Source of the DNA: Spongiactinospora gelatinilytica
GTDB taxonomy: Bacteria > Actinomycetota > Actinomycetes > Streptosporangiales > Streptosporangiaceae
Direction of reading: 5' to 3'
DNA: 53,759 nucleotides
NCBI RefSeq assembly: GCF_003236385.1
Contig: NZ_POUA01000006.1
Location: forward strand, 1-53,759
The translations under genes were made by a program, and so were the position numbers. Positions within the stretch are counted from its first letter, which is position 1. Each line of letters opens with the position of its first letter. A model generated the notes under the pieces. The model was not told where the DNA came from, did not search any database, and saw nothing but the letters and a program-made list of their open reading frames with translations. Positions 9,487 through 17,221 of this stretch are shown here, piece by piece.

Positions 9487-10134
9487 TCACATGTGATCAT
9501 GGTCTCGTAGCCGCTGTTCGACGGCGTTGCCGGTGAGGCCGACCGCGCGGCCGATGCTCGGGCGGCTCGCCCCGTCCGCGAGCAGGTCCCGCGCGATTTC
9601 CGCCCACTCTCCCGGGGTGGCGGCGGCCTGCAGGCGCGCGGCCTCTTGGTCGGTGAGGTCGCGCCCACGGCGAGCGTCGCTCTCGGTGGCGCTGGCCACC
9701 CCGGCTCCCGGCCGGTCGTTCAGCAGGTTCACGACGTCGCCCGTGCGGTAGAGGGTGCGTGCTCCGTGTTCGCGGCGGGCGGCGTGCGCGTCGAACGTTT
9801 GCCGGTACTGGCTGATGCTCTTGCCGGCGATGCCGAGCAGCCGGGCGATCGCATTCAGGGTGCGCATCTCGTCCGGATCGCCAGGGACCTCATAGCGACG
9901 GCGGGGGCGGGCGCGGGCCTTCTCCCATGCGGCGAGCCAGGTCTCCAGGGCGCGGCGGTCGTACACCGCCTCGCCGGGTCCGCGCCCGGTCGGCCGCCGC
10001 CGGCGGCCGACCGGGCGCGGGAAGTCTCGTGCCGGCCGCCAGCGGATGGCGATGTGCTCGGGCGTGCGACCGATCTCCTTCGCCCACTCGGCGAGGGTGA
10101 TCATGCCGCTGTCCTCGTCGTCGTCCCTGGTCAT
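9487..10134 (-). CDS. Multi-HTH DNA-binding protein (unknown role)
   Basis: This basic protein of 215 aa has three apparent DNA-binding-like segments. The N-terminus (TLAEWAKEIGRTPEHI) resembles an excisionase or HTH helix pair. A middle segment (NAIARLLGIAGKSISQYRQT) and a C-terminal one (SRPSIGRAVGLTGNAVEQRL) look like sigma- or Hin-type HTHs. I chose the ATG at 10134 because GGAGG lies nine bases upstream, whereas the ATG at 10143 directly abuts that site. It is the last gene of a leftward group. It could be an excisionase-like or copy-control protein of the element; I do not recognise the family. Confidence 0.65.
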   Translation of the reverse strand: MTRDDDEDSGMITLAEWAKEIGRTPEHIAIRWRPARDFPRPVGRRRRPTGRGPGEAVYDRRALETWLAAWEKARARPRRRYEVPGDPDEMRTLNAIARLLGIAGKSISQYRQTFDAHAARREHGARTLYRTGDVVNLLNDRPGAGVASATESDARRGRDLTDQEAARLQAAATPGEWAEIARDLLADGASRPSIGRAVGLTGNAVEQRLRDHDHM

Positions 10135-10209
10135 GTCCACCATCCTCCAGCCTGGTCAGGGCCGGTCGATAAGCTAGAGGTGTTCCTTCCTTCGTGGGTG
10201 GGACCAATC

Positions 10210-10255
10210 GGCGGCCGGTGTGTGCGAGCGGGCGTTGCCCGTATCACCGGCCGCC
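10210..10255 (-). terminator. Perfect 11-bp stem-loop after the 84-aa gene
   Basis: GGCGGCCGGTG at 10210-10220 pairs perfectly with CACCGGCCGCC at 10245-10255. The 24-nt loop can itself form a small hairpin (GGGC with GCCC). It sits immediately beyond the stop of the minus-strand gene at 10258 and before the next leftward gene, so it probably acts as a terminator or RNA-stabilising hairpin. Confidence 0.6.
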
Positions 10256-10257
10256 AC

Positions 10258-10512
10258 TTACCTTCCATCCTCCGGCGGGGGCGCGCTGTCGGCCAGCGTG
10301 GCCAGGACGGACCGGTACGGCTGCGGCGGCCCGGGGTAGCGGGTCAGCTCGGCGGCCACAACGCCGGTCGTGGTGTCGGTAATGGTCCAAGTGCCCGTCT
10401 GGCGCGGTTGTCCGGGCCGGTCGCGGGTCAACTCGTCAAGCCGGGCCTCGGCGAGGGCCAGCGTGTCCTCACTGCCGAGGGCCTGCCCGGCCGGGTCGCG
10501 GATCTCGAACAT
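10258..10512 (-). CDS. Small hypothetical protein, 84 aa
   Basis: A small protein beginning MFEIRDPAGQALGSEDTL, followed by helix-rich and beta-like segments and a proline-rich tail. AAGGAG lies upstream of the ATG at 10512, which favours this start over longer in-frame versions reaching 10722. I do not recognise a family. Similar short proteins occur among element-maintenance genes, and it lies between two such genes on the same strand. Confidence 0.6.
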   Translation of the reverse strand: MFEIRDPAGQALGSEDTLALAEARLDELTRDRPGQPRQTGTWTITDTTTGVVAAELTRYPGPPQPYRSVLATLADSAPPPEDGR

Positions 10513-10609
10513 GATGCTCCTTGTTGATCGTGAGTGGTCGCGCTGGTGCTTCCGCCAGGATGGCCGATCCGCCCGGCCCGCGCTGAACGGAGCGTTGTTC
10601 TGTGGATAA

Positions 10610-10642
10610 CCCCGGGGCGGCCCGTGCGGGCCGTCCCCGGGG
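10610..10642 (-). terminator. Strong GC stem-loop after the 168-aa gene
   Basis: CCCCGGGGCGGCCCG at 10610-10624 pairs with CGGGCCGTCCCCGGGG at 10627-10642 with a single bulge and a two-base loop. It lies just past the stop of the minus-strand gene at 10653. The stability and position suggest a terminator, although no T-run follows. Confidence 0.6.
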
Positions 10643-10652
10643 CGCTGGGTAA

Positions 10653-11159
10653 CTACTCGGTACGGCGCGCGCGGCCCTTCCGGTCGAACACCGCGTTCGC
10701 GGTGGCGGCGGCCACCCGCCACGTGGTGGCCACCTGCTGGTCGTATGCCTCCCGGTCGTCGGCCACGATGGTCAGCGGCCCGACGACCACGGCCAGCTCC
10801 CCGCAGCCGCTGCGGGAGTGGAGGTAGTTGCGGGCGAACACCTCCACCGACTGCTTGCCCTGCAGGCCGATCGTGATGTGGCTGGTGTGCCGGTTGGCCA
10901 CCTCGTAGCCTGCGGCGGAGCGCGCACCAAAGGTTCGCTCGGCGATCCCGGCGGCGTTGCGCCAGGCGGTCAGCATGGTCCAGGCGGCCCGCTCGTCCCA
11001 GAGGATCACGATGGCCCCGGGGATGTAGACATCGACCTGGGCGCGGTCCCGGTCGCGGCGGGGGACGACGCGGTTCTCGGCCGCGCCGGTCAGGCGGATG
11101 GTGACGCTGGGGAGGTAGTGCATGGTCCGGACGGCCGGGGCGGCCTTGGTGGCCTTCAT
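10653..11159 (-). CDS. Hypothetical element protein, 168 aa
   Basis: This alpha/beta protein has an aromatic- and aliphatic-rich middle (VDVYIPGAIVILWDERAAW) and a basic C-terminus. GGAG five bases before the ATG at 11159 supports the start, and coding bias agrees with neighbouring genes. No catalytic motif or membrane segment is visible. It is followed by a strong hairpin at 10610-10642 and appears to be a separate transcription unit in the leftward group. I do not recognise the family. Confidence 0.65.
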   Translation of the reverse strand: MKATKAAPAVRTMHYLPSVTIRLTGAAENRVVPRRDRDRAQVDVYIPGAIVILWDERAAWTMLTAWRNAAGIAERTFGARSAAGYEVANRHTSHITIGLQGKQSVEVFARNYLHSRSGCGELAVVVGPLTIVADDREAYDQQVATTWRVAAATANAVFDRKGRARRTE

Positions 11160-11409
11160 GGGGACTCCTTCGTGTGTTGGGCGGCGGGTGTGCGTCCCGC
11201 CTTGTTTCTAACTACAGTATACCCAACTGGGCACACCCGGAAACCCGAAAACGCTGTCTGAGCTGGGATTTTACCTTTGCTAGCCCTCGGGCCCTGGCCC
11301 CCTCCAGCCCGGCTCTGCTCGAAGGTTTGGGGCGAACCTCCCGGGCGGCCTCCTGTCCGGTCCACCGCTCGCCCTGCCGTACGCCGATGAACGGACGGTG
11401 GAGGTCGTG

Positions 11410-11551
11410 CGCGGGAGGAGCCCTTATCGAGTCCGGCCTGCGCGGCGTCGGCGCGGCGTATCCCCGAGGCGTACAGGACAGCGATCACTACGGCGACGCG
11501 CAGCGCCCGCCAGCGGGCCCGCTCACGGGCGACCGCGTCGCACGGCTCCAC
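11410..11551 (-). pseudogene. Tyrosine recombinase (integrase) fragment
   Basis: On the minus strand this stretch encodes RWRALRVAVVIAVLYASGIR and then RADAA. It matches the start of the catalytic domain of tyrosine recombinases (R-ALxxAVLYASGLRRAEAxxL). The frame then continues into unrelated sequence, and I find no other catalytic residues (H-x-x-R, Tyr) nearby. It looks like a remnant of an integrase rather than a gene. The rest of 11160-11591 holds no other gene I can support. Confidence 0.55.
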
Positions 11552-11648
11552 TGTGGTCCTGCCTCAGCAAAGCGGTCGTCACAGTTAGCTATTGATCCGC
11601 TACTCTCCAGAAGATCTGGACTGGATTCACGACCTGGGGAGACATGAG

Positions 11649-12533
11649 ATGGAAGGGCACATACCCACACAAACGATACTGACGACACTGATCCCGGCGG
11701 ACCTTAATGCTCCATTGGAGATCAGCATCGGACACTCTGTCGTGGGTATGGCTATTGCCGAACGCGCCCATCTCTCCCGGCTCGATGTCACCTGGGATGT
11801 ACCAGGGGCGTACCTGCTTCTGGATCGACCAGATTCCCAAGGGCGCTGGGGTGCCTACGTGGGCAAATCCTCCCTCCCGGGACTGCGCACACGAGTTCGG
11901 CAACAACTTCGCACTCGCGGCCATTGGTATCGGGCCCTGCTCGTTCGCCGAGAAGGAGGAGCAAGCCTGCACAGCGGCGAAACCGGTTGGCTAGAAGGAA
12001 AGCTCTATGACATCCTTCATGATTCTCCGCAGGTCGATCTCCATAACGGTAACCGACCTCGCGATCTCAGCATCTCCATCGACGACCAAAGGAACATGCT
12101 GTCCTACGTTCCGCCGGTCCTCTGCGCCCTGCGCCTGATCGGCCACGGCGTCGCGACGGGCCCCACGAGCAGACCAGCGACAGCGGAGCGCAGTAGATCT
12201 CGGCCAGGTGGCCGCAGGATGAGAAGTGCGACCACTCTGGCCGACCTCGTCGCGGCGGGGCTGATCCAGCCGGGCGCCAGACTAATCTCGTCGTCGCCTT
12301 CTTACCCGGCTGAGGCGGTACTGGGTGCGGACGGTTGGATTCGCTATGGCCAGCAGCCTCATCTGAAACCGACTACCGCCGCCTGCGCGGTCACAGGTAC
12401 CAGTGTGAACGGATGGGACTTCTGGCAGGTCCAAACCCCGAATGGCCTTGTCAAGCTGAAGGAGTTGCGCCGCCAGCTCGATGAACGCCTCGCCGCGGAG
12501 GGCGTTGACCGGAATCTGCTTCCCCCGAGTTGA
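11649..12533 (+). CDS. GIY-YIG nuclease-like / RAMA domain fusion
   Basis: This protein of 294 aa joins two recognisable parts. Around residues 45-125 are GAYLLL, AYVGKS and an acidic GWLEGKL helix, which fit the GIY, YIG and catalytic Glu of GIY-YIG nucleases. The C-terminal 90 residues (LADLVAAGLIQPGARL, AVTGTSVNGWDFW, LVKLKELR) fit the RAMA domain found with restriction enzymes and methylases, proposed to read modified DNA. The ATG at 11649 follows GGGGAG; a TTG at 11592 would add 19 residues. It is the only plus-strand gene in this block. A role in restriction of modified DNA or in element competition is an inference. Confidence 0.7.
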   Translation: MEGHIPTQTILTTLIPADLNAPLEISIGHSVVGMAIAERAHLSRLDVTWDVPGAYLLLDRPDSQGRWGAYVGKSSLPGLRTRVRQQLRTRGHWYRALLVRREGGASLHSGETGWLEGKLYDILHDSPQVDLHNGNRPRDLSISIDDQRNMLSYVPPVLCALRLIGHGVATGPTSRPATAERSRSRPGGRRMRSATTLADLVAAGLIQPGARLISSSPSYPAEAVLGADGWIRYGQQPHLKPTTAACAVTGTSVNGWDFWQVQTPNGLVKLKELRRQLDERLAAEGVDRNLLPPS

Positions 12534-12655
12534 AGGCCGGCCGCTGACCGGTAGGCCCATTGTTCGGGAGTGACCCGGTGATGCAGGAGGTGCGCCCCGG
12601 CTGCGCACACGAGGTGCGCGAACCGGGGCACTCCACCTGCGCCACCGGGGCGCGG

Positions 12656-13027
12656 TTACCGCCAGCCGTATCCCTTCTCGCCGCCATGGATCCGACAGAT
12701 CCGCTCCTCCTCTGCGGTGAGGAGGATGGCGGGCAGCCGGACCGTTCCCGTGGTCAGGGCCTTGTAGATCCGGTGCCAGCCGTCGATGACGAGCGGGCCG
12801 CCCGCGTCGGGCACCGGGACCGCGATCACCGGTTCTGACAGGTCTACATTGCCAGCGTGGTCAGGGTCGATCGTGATTAGGGACAACAGGCCCGCCCATC
12901 CGGCCGGTGCCAGTGCGCCGTTCGGGGTACGACCCGCCGCGAAGCCTTTGGCCGCCGTGATGTTCCAGCGCCACGCCAGCAGATGGAACACCTCGATCTC
13001 CGAACCCTCACGGGCCGAGACGCTCAC
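12656..13027 (-). CDS. ParB-like small protein, 123 aa
   Basis: The GTG at 13027 overlaps the stop of the preceding gene as GTGA, giving a 123-aa protein. The longer open frame to 13549 is antisense shadow. It contains LSEPVIAVPVPDAG followed by LVIDGWHRIYKAL, which resembles the substrate-binding box of ParB/sulfiredoxin-fold proteins (IDGxHR). Function is unknown; proteins of this type are common in actinobacterial plasmids and integrative elements. It is the third gene of a coupled leftward trio (13823 to 12656). Confidence 0.65.
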   Translation of the reverse strand: MSVSAREGSEIEVFHLLAWRWNITAAKGFAAGRTPNGALAPAGWAGLLSLITIDPDHAGNVDLSEPVIAVPVPDAGGPLVIDGWHRIYKALTTGTVRLPAILLTAEEERICRIHGGEKGYGWR

Positions 13028-13440
13028 TGGGCCTCCTCCTGGGAGAAGGCGTGCAAGGTGAGGAGTTCTTCGCTGATGGTGAGGAACTCCCGTGCCGCCG
13101 CCCGGGAGACGTGGGCGATGGCGTGATCGAACAGGGTCCCGGGCGCGCTGGAGGCGGGCTCGGTGGTGAGGTACTGGCGGACCCAGGCCCGCACTCGGCG
13201 CAGTGCATGATCTGCGGTGATCTCGTTCTCGTCGATCTGCTTGACCACCGTGCCCCACCAGGTACGCAGATCCCGCCCGTAGGCGGTGTTGTACAGGCAC
13301 GTGGACGAGAGCCGGTGGCCTTCGTCGATGCGGTAGGTCAGCTCGGCGGCTGCCGCCGCGTGCGCCCGCGTGACCGACTCGATCACCTGCCGCAGGTGAA
13401 GGTCCAGAGTGCAGGGCTGTGCGCATGGCAAGATCATCAT
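13024..13440 (-). CDS. Hypothetical helical protein, 138 aa (paralogue of next)
   Basis: This mainly helical protein shares its layout with the upstream gene. Both have a WWG/WWQ segment, a following arginine-rich helix (ALRRVRAWVRQ) and a C-terminal helix ending AAAREFL. The ATG at 13440 overlaps the upstream stop as ATGA, and its own stop overlaps the next start as GTGA. The two genes therefore look like a tandem duplication inside one operon. There is no catalytic motif or membrane helix. The family is not recognised. Confidence 0.65.
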   Translation of the reverse strand: MMILPCAQPCTLDLHLRQVIESVTRAHAAAAAELTYRIDEGHRLSSTCLYNTAYGRDLRTWWGTVVKQIDENEITADHALRRVRAWVRQYLTTEPASSAPGTLFDHAIAHVSRAAAREFLTISEELLTLHAFSQEEAQ

Positions 13441-13823
13441 CGGCTCCTCTCGGGGGCGGGGAAGGCGTCGGCGAGCGTCTGCGTGACGGCGAGGAACCGC
13501 TGGGCGGCCTGGCGACGGGCCTGCGCCATGGCCTGAAGGAACAGCTCACCGTGACATGCCGGTTCCTGTCCGATCAGTTGGCGCTCAGCTCGGACCCGGC
13601 TACGCGTGATCGCGTACGCCGGTGTGGCCCCACCGGTGTTGATCTGATCCATCACCGATTGCCACCAGCCACAGACGTACTGGGCGACGGCGGCGCGGGA
13701 GATCTCCTCGGCGGTGAAGTCCTGGCCTTGGTCGGCGAGGTAGGTGAGGCGCGCGACCGCGTTCGTCCACTCGATACACGCCTTGATGTGGTGATCGATG
13801 GCGCGGAACTCGAAGTAGCCCAT
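13437..13823 (-). CDS. Hypothetical helical protein, 128 aa
   Basis: First gene of the coupled trio, with GGAGA eight bases before the ATG at 13823. It is helix-rich with CGWWQSVMDQI and a C-terminal AAQRFLAVTQTL helix, matching the downstream 138-aa protein in order and spacing of aromatic and basic residues. No known motif is seen. It is probably an element-maintenance protein that acts together with its neighbour, since they are translationally coupled. Confidence 0.65.
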   Translation of the reverse strand: MGYFEFRAIDHHIKACIEWTNAVARLTYLADQGQDFTAEEISRAAVAQYVCGWWQSVMDQINTGGATPAYAITRSRVRAERQLIGQEPACHGELFLQAMAQARRQAAQRFLAVTQTLADAFPAPERSR

Positions 13824-13895
13824 GCTTTCTCTCCTTTCAGGGGTGAGGTGGGGATGAGCGGTACGCCCGGGAGTGGTGAGCCGGGCGTACCGTGG

Positions 13896-14897
13896 TCAGG
13901 CGGCGAGCAGGTGGAAGGCGCGGCTTTTGATCTTGCTGTTGGCGTGGTCGTCCAGCAGCGCGCGCTCGGCGCGGACGATCGCGGCCTCGCGCCGTCCGAT
14001 CACCGGGCTGCGGTGGTCCAGCCGTTCGGTCACCGCGTTGTACGCGGCCCACCGGGTGCCCCGGATCGGTTCGTTGGTCGGGGCGGAGGTGAAGAGCCAC
14101 TCCAGTTCCCGCATCGCCAGTTCGTGGTTGCGCCGGGTCAGGTCTTTGGCGTCCGGGCCGAGTGGGTGCAACGCGGCGGCGAACTGGCGAAACTCCTTGA
14201 CGTCCATCGGTGTGGCCAGCAGTTTCTCGGCCTCGGCGGCGAACGCCTCACCGTGCCGCCATGTCAGCCGTAGCGCATCGCGAGCCTCCGCGATGCGTCC
14301 GGCGATGTGGCCCGTGTGGCGTACTTTGAACATGGCGGCGTGGTTGCGCAACGCGGCGCGTTCGGTGTTGGCGCACACGACGCGGACGGGGGTGGCGACG
14401 GTGGTGAAAGCGCCCCATCCGTCATGCCGGGAGAACGCCGCGAGGTAGAGATCGACCTGGTCGAAGCCGCCGACCATGAGCGGTTCGGGCAGGCGCATGG
14501 TGACGAACACCCGGCGTCCGCCGTTCAGCGAACCGCCGGTGTCGAAGACCGCGCCGGACTCGTCCACGAGGGTCTGAAGGAACTCGGCGACCTCCTCGTT
14601 GTGAACGATCTTGTAGTCCTTGCCGACCATGCCGAGCCGTTCCGGCGCGCCGGTGTGCGGGTTAGTACGCACGATCAGGAAGTCCTCCTCGGCCGTGACC
14701 GTCTGGCCGGTGTCCGGGTCGGTGACCTGACCGACGGGGACCTTACGGACGTTCCAGCGGGCGAGCTGAGCGTGGGTGAGCAGTTCCTCGGCGGTCATCG
14801 GGCCGGGGGCGGTGTAGCCGAGCCGGTGCCAGCCGGGCTTACCGGCGGCGGCGAACGCGGCGGAACCGTCAGCGAATACTTCGAGTTCGTGAGCCAT
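13896..14897 (-). CDS. DUF932 domain protein (phage/plasmid-like)
   Basis: This 333-aa protein starts MAHELEVFADG and contains GKPGWHRLG, then EEDFLIVRTN, MVGKDYKIVHNEE and VRVVCANTERAAL. These are the hallmarks of the DUF932 phage/plasmid-like family carried by many actinobacterial plasmids and integrative elements. Its biochemical role is not known. GGAAGAGG precedes the ATG. The preceding region contains the terminator-like hairpin of the upstream HTH gene, so it is probably a separate unit. Confidence 0.85.
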   Translation of the reverse strand: MAHELEVFADGSAAFAAAGKPGWHRLGYTAPGPMTAEELLTHAQLARWNVRKVPVGQVTDPDTGQTVTAEEDFLIVRTNPHTGAPERLGMVGKDYKIVHNEEVAEFLQTLVDESGAVFDTGGSLNGGRRVFVTMRLPEPLMVGGFDQVDLYLAAFSRHDGWGAFTTVATPVRVVCANTERAALRNHAAMFKVRHTGHIAGRIAEARDALRLTWRHGEAFAAEAEKLLATPMDVKEFRQFAAALHPLGPDAKDLTRRNHELAMRELEWLFTSAPTNEPIRGTRWAAYNAVTERLDHRSPVIGRREAAIVRAERALLDDHANSKIKSRAFHLLAA

Positions 14898-15021
14898 GAC
14901 AGACCTCTTCCTAATGAGATGAATGGGATGGACGGGCGGTCAGACCCCGCCCCTACGCGGGATGTGAGTGGCCGTAGGGGCCCGGCGGCGCATGGTGCCG
15001 GGTAAGGTCCTAGCGGGCCCG

Positions 15022-15050
15022 GGGGGCGGGCTATAGGCCAGCCCGCCCCC
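15022..15050 (-). terminator. Perfect 11-bp GC stem-loop after the double-wHTH gene
   Basis: GGGGGCGGGCT at 15022-15032 pairs perfectly with AGCCCGCCCCC at 15040-15050 around a 7-nt loop. It lies just beyond the stop of the minus-strand gene at 15059 and is the likely terminator of that gene. No T-run is present, as is common in high-GC actinomycetes. Confidence 0.65.
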
Positions 15051-15058
15051 GGCCCGTC

Positions 15059-16252
15059 TCAGGCACCCTGACCGGCGGCGACGGTGAATCGGCGGGGCCG
15101 TTCGCAGGTCAGCTCGGCCTGTCCCAGGCTGACGAGCCGGTCGAGCGCGTTGGCCACCGCGCCCGATGAGCTGTCGAGCACCCGGCCGACCTCGTACGGC
15201 GTGAAGTCCTTACCCGGGTACTCGGTCAGGTGGGCCAGCACACGATCCCGTAGCGCCCCCGGCCGGACCGCCGCTGTGCCGGTCGCGCCTCCGGACCGGC
15301 TGTCCGTTCCCCTGGTCGGACCGGGGCGGCCGGTCGCGACGCCGGTCAGGACCGCGCGGGCGTTCCGGTGCGCCTGTGCGGACTTGGCGATGAACATCTC
15401 CAACCGGCCCAACGCCATCACCCGGTCGCCATCACCGTCCATCTCGGCGACCGCGCCGGTGAGCAGGTCGGCCAACTCCAGTAGCTCGGCCCGCGCACGC
15501 GTCCACGCCGGGTCCACGACCTGAGGGGATTCCGCCGCCGTCTCCTCCTCGTCAGCCTCGCCGGTGGGGTCGGTGACGGCGGACGCGGGGACAGAGGCCG
15601 GGCTGAAGTCAGGGGTGCTGTCGGACTCAGCCCCCGGGACGCCCACCAAGATCTCCTCGCCCGCCGGTGAGGCGTCGAAATCATCGATACTGACGAACTC
15701 CGAGGCGGCCGAGTCCCCGGTGACGGTGTCGGGCGCGTTGTCGTCGGGAAGATCAACCGGGGCCACATCGGCCGTCGTGGCGAATGCGCCGACCGTTGCG
15801 GCACCGTCGGCGTCGGGGTTGGGGGTGTCCGGGGCCGCGACCCCGCCGGTAGCGGGCGATCCGACCGGGGCATCACTCACGCTGTCCGATCCGGACCCGT
15901 CCGCCGCGCCGTTGTCGGCGTCGGACACCACAGGGAACCAACGGTCAGGGGTACGGCCCCGCCCGTCGTGTCCGCCCGCCGTACGGGTAACCCGGCCCTC
16001 GGCCTCCAGCTCGTTGAGGATCTTGCTAGCGCTGACCCGGCTGATTCCCGCCTCGGCCCCGACAGCGGTTGCCGACCCCCCGGGGTTGGCCAGCAGCGCC
16101 GCCCACACGGCCCCATGGCGGTCCGTGCGGGCGGCGTCGGCGTCACCGGCGACTGACGGTGTAGGGGCCACGTCAGGGGCACTGACGGTGGCGGTGTCGG
16201 TCGCGATGTAGTGGGCGTCCGTTGCATTGGATTCGGTGACTCGGCTGTTCAT
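15059..16252 (-). CDS. Double winged-helix regulator with acidic linker
   Basis: This 397-aa protein has a winged helix near residues 45-95 (GSATAVGAEAGISRVSASKI, then a RVTRTAGGHDGRGRTPDRW wing) and a second one at the C-terminus (VLAHLTEYPGKDFTPYEVGR). Between them lies a long linker rich in Ala, Asp, Pro, Ser and Thr, and a helical segment. AGGAG nine bases before the ATG supports the start. It could be a transcriptional or partition regulator of the mobile element that bridges two DNA sites; that is inference. A long gene-free region lies immediately upstream. Confidence 0.7.
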   Translation of the reverse strand: MNSRVTESNATDAHYIATDTATVSAPDVAPTPSVAGDADAARTDRHGAVWAALLANPGGSATAVGAEAGISRVSASKILNELEAEGRVTRTAGGHDGRGRTPDRWFPVVSDADNGAADGSGSDSVSDAPVGSPATGGVAAPDTPNPDADGAATVGAFATTADVAPVDLPDDNAPDTVTGDSAASEFVSIDDFDASPAGEEILVGVPGAESDSTPDFSPASVPASAVTDPTGEADEEETAAESPQVVDPAWTRARAELLELADLLTGAVAEMDGDGDRVMALGRLEMFIAKSAQAHRNARAVLTGVATGRPGPTRGTDSRSGGATGTAAVRPGALRDRVLAHLTEYPGKDFTPYEVGRVLDSSSGAVANALDRLVSLGQAELTCERPRRFTVAAGQGA

Positions 16253-17221
16253 TTGGTAAGGCTCCTTTCCGATTCCGAACCGGTTTTATAGTGGCCGGTT
16301 CGTGATTGGTGGAGCTCGACTATCGCTCGGCTCGCATAGGCATTGCAAGCGATCGCGAAATGTTTTTAGTCACCGCGACGGCTGGAGAGGCTTGCCTAAC
16401 TGAACTCAACTGAACTGCCGTGCCTACATGAGGCGGAGCAGTTGAGCTGAACTCGTCAGCCGCAGTGGCTGCGCCTCATCTTCGGAATTAGGAAAAGAGT
16501 CGCCGGAAACGATGCTCGTTCGGAATGACCTTACTGGTAGGGCCACAAGTCCGCCGCTACCATCGCATATCACCTGCTACTGAGATTGTCGTGTCCAATA
16601 CCTACGAACCCGATCGAACCAATACGTTTCCGTGGGCTCAAATGCGGCATATCGTCACAGCGATGTGGTCAGCGCCCATCGTCGGGGCGCCTCGGCATCA
16701 CATCGGGCCGGCCTTATCCGGCCGTGCAAGGATGGGGCCCGTAAGCGGGAAGAGGGAGGCTGGTGGTCTCCAGAGGAGACGCACGGTGATTGCCTTCATG
16801 ATAGAAGCGAGGGACATCGTGGACGGGCGAGCACTTATTCGGGGGTCGCCCATAGGCGAGTCGGGCGGCGCAACGCATCGTCCGCGCACAGCTTGACCTG
16901 CGGGTACCGGCCGTGAACGGTGAGGCGATCTAAGCGGCTACACCGGTCGCACACATAAAAGACAACGCTGAGCGCAGCACCGAACGAACGGTTCCCTGTG
17001 GTAGCGCTCGGCGAACGCCACAGACGCCTCTCGGTCGGAGGCCGCTTCATCCTGTATCGCCAGGCGCCCCCGCCGCTGCATCACGTGCGGCGGGTCGGTG
17101 CCCAGACATTAACGTGCCACTGCCTATGTCGTGTCAAGTCCGGGGGGACAGGGGGATCGTCCATGCCGGGCGAGGTCAGTGACACGATGGCGGCCGAAGC
17201 CTTGACCTGCGTTGCGCTCGG
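16253..17221. other. Long region without a convincing gene; inverted repeats
   Basis: About 970 bases contain no open frame with a ribosome site and recognisable product. Base composition is lower in GC than the flanks. Features seen: a promoter-like region for the HTH gene at about 16260-16330; ACTCAACTG at about 16405 facing CAGTTGAGCT at about 16440; and GAGGCG/CGCCTC arms around 16430-16478. A minus-strand frame at 16835-17050 has a CDRC pair but no other support. Candidates are an origin, oriT or operator region. Confidence 0.45.

Noticed and set aside
13028-13549. Upstream extension of the ParB-like gene
   Set aside because: It is out of frame with two supported coupled genes and has the Arg/Pro/Gly composition of a shadow.
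16835-17050. Short minus-strand frame with a CDRC motif
   Set aside because: A single CxxC in a 71-residue frame without ribosome site or coding bias is not enough.
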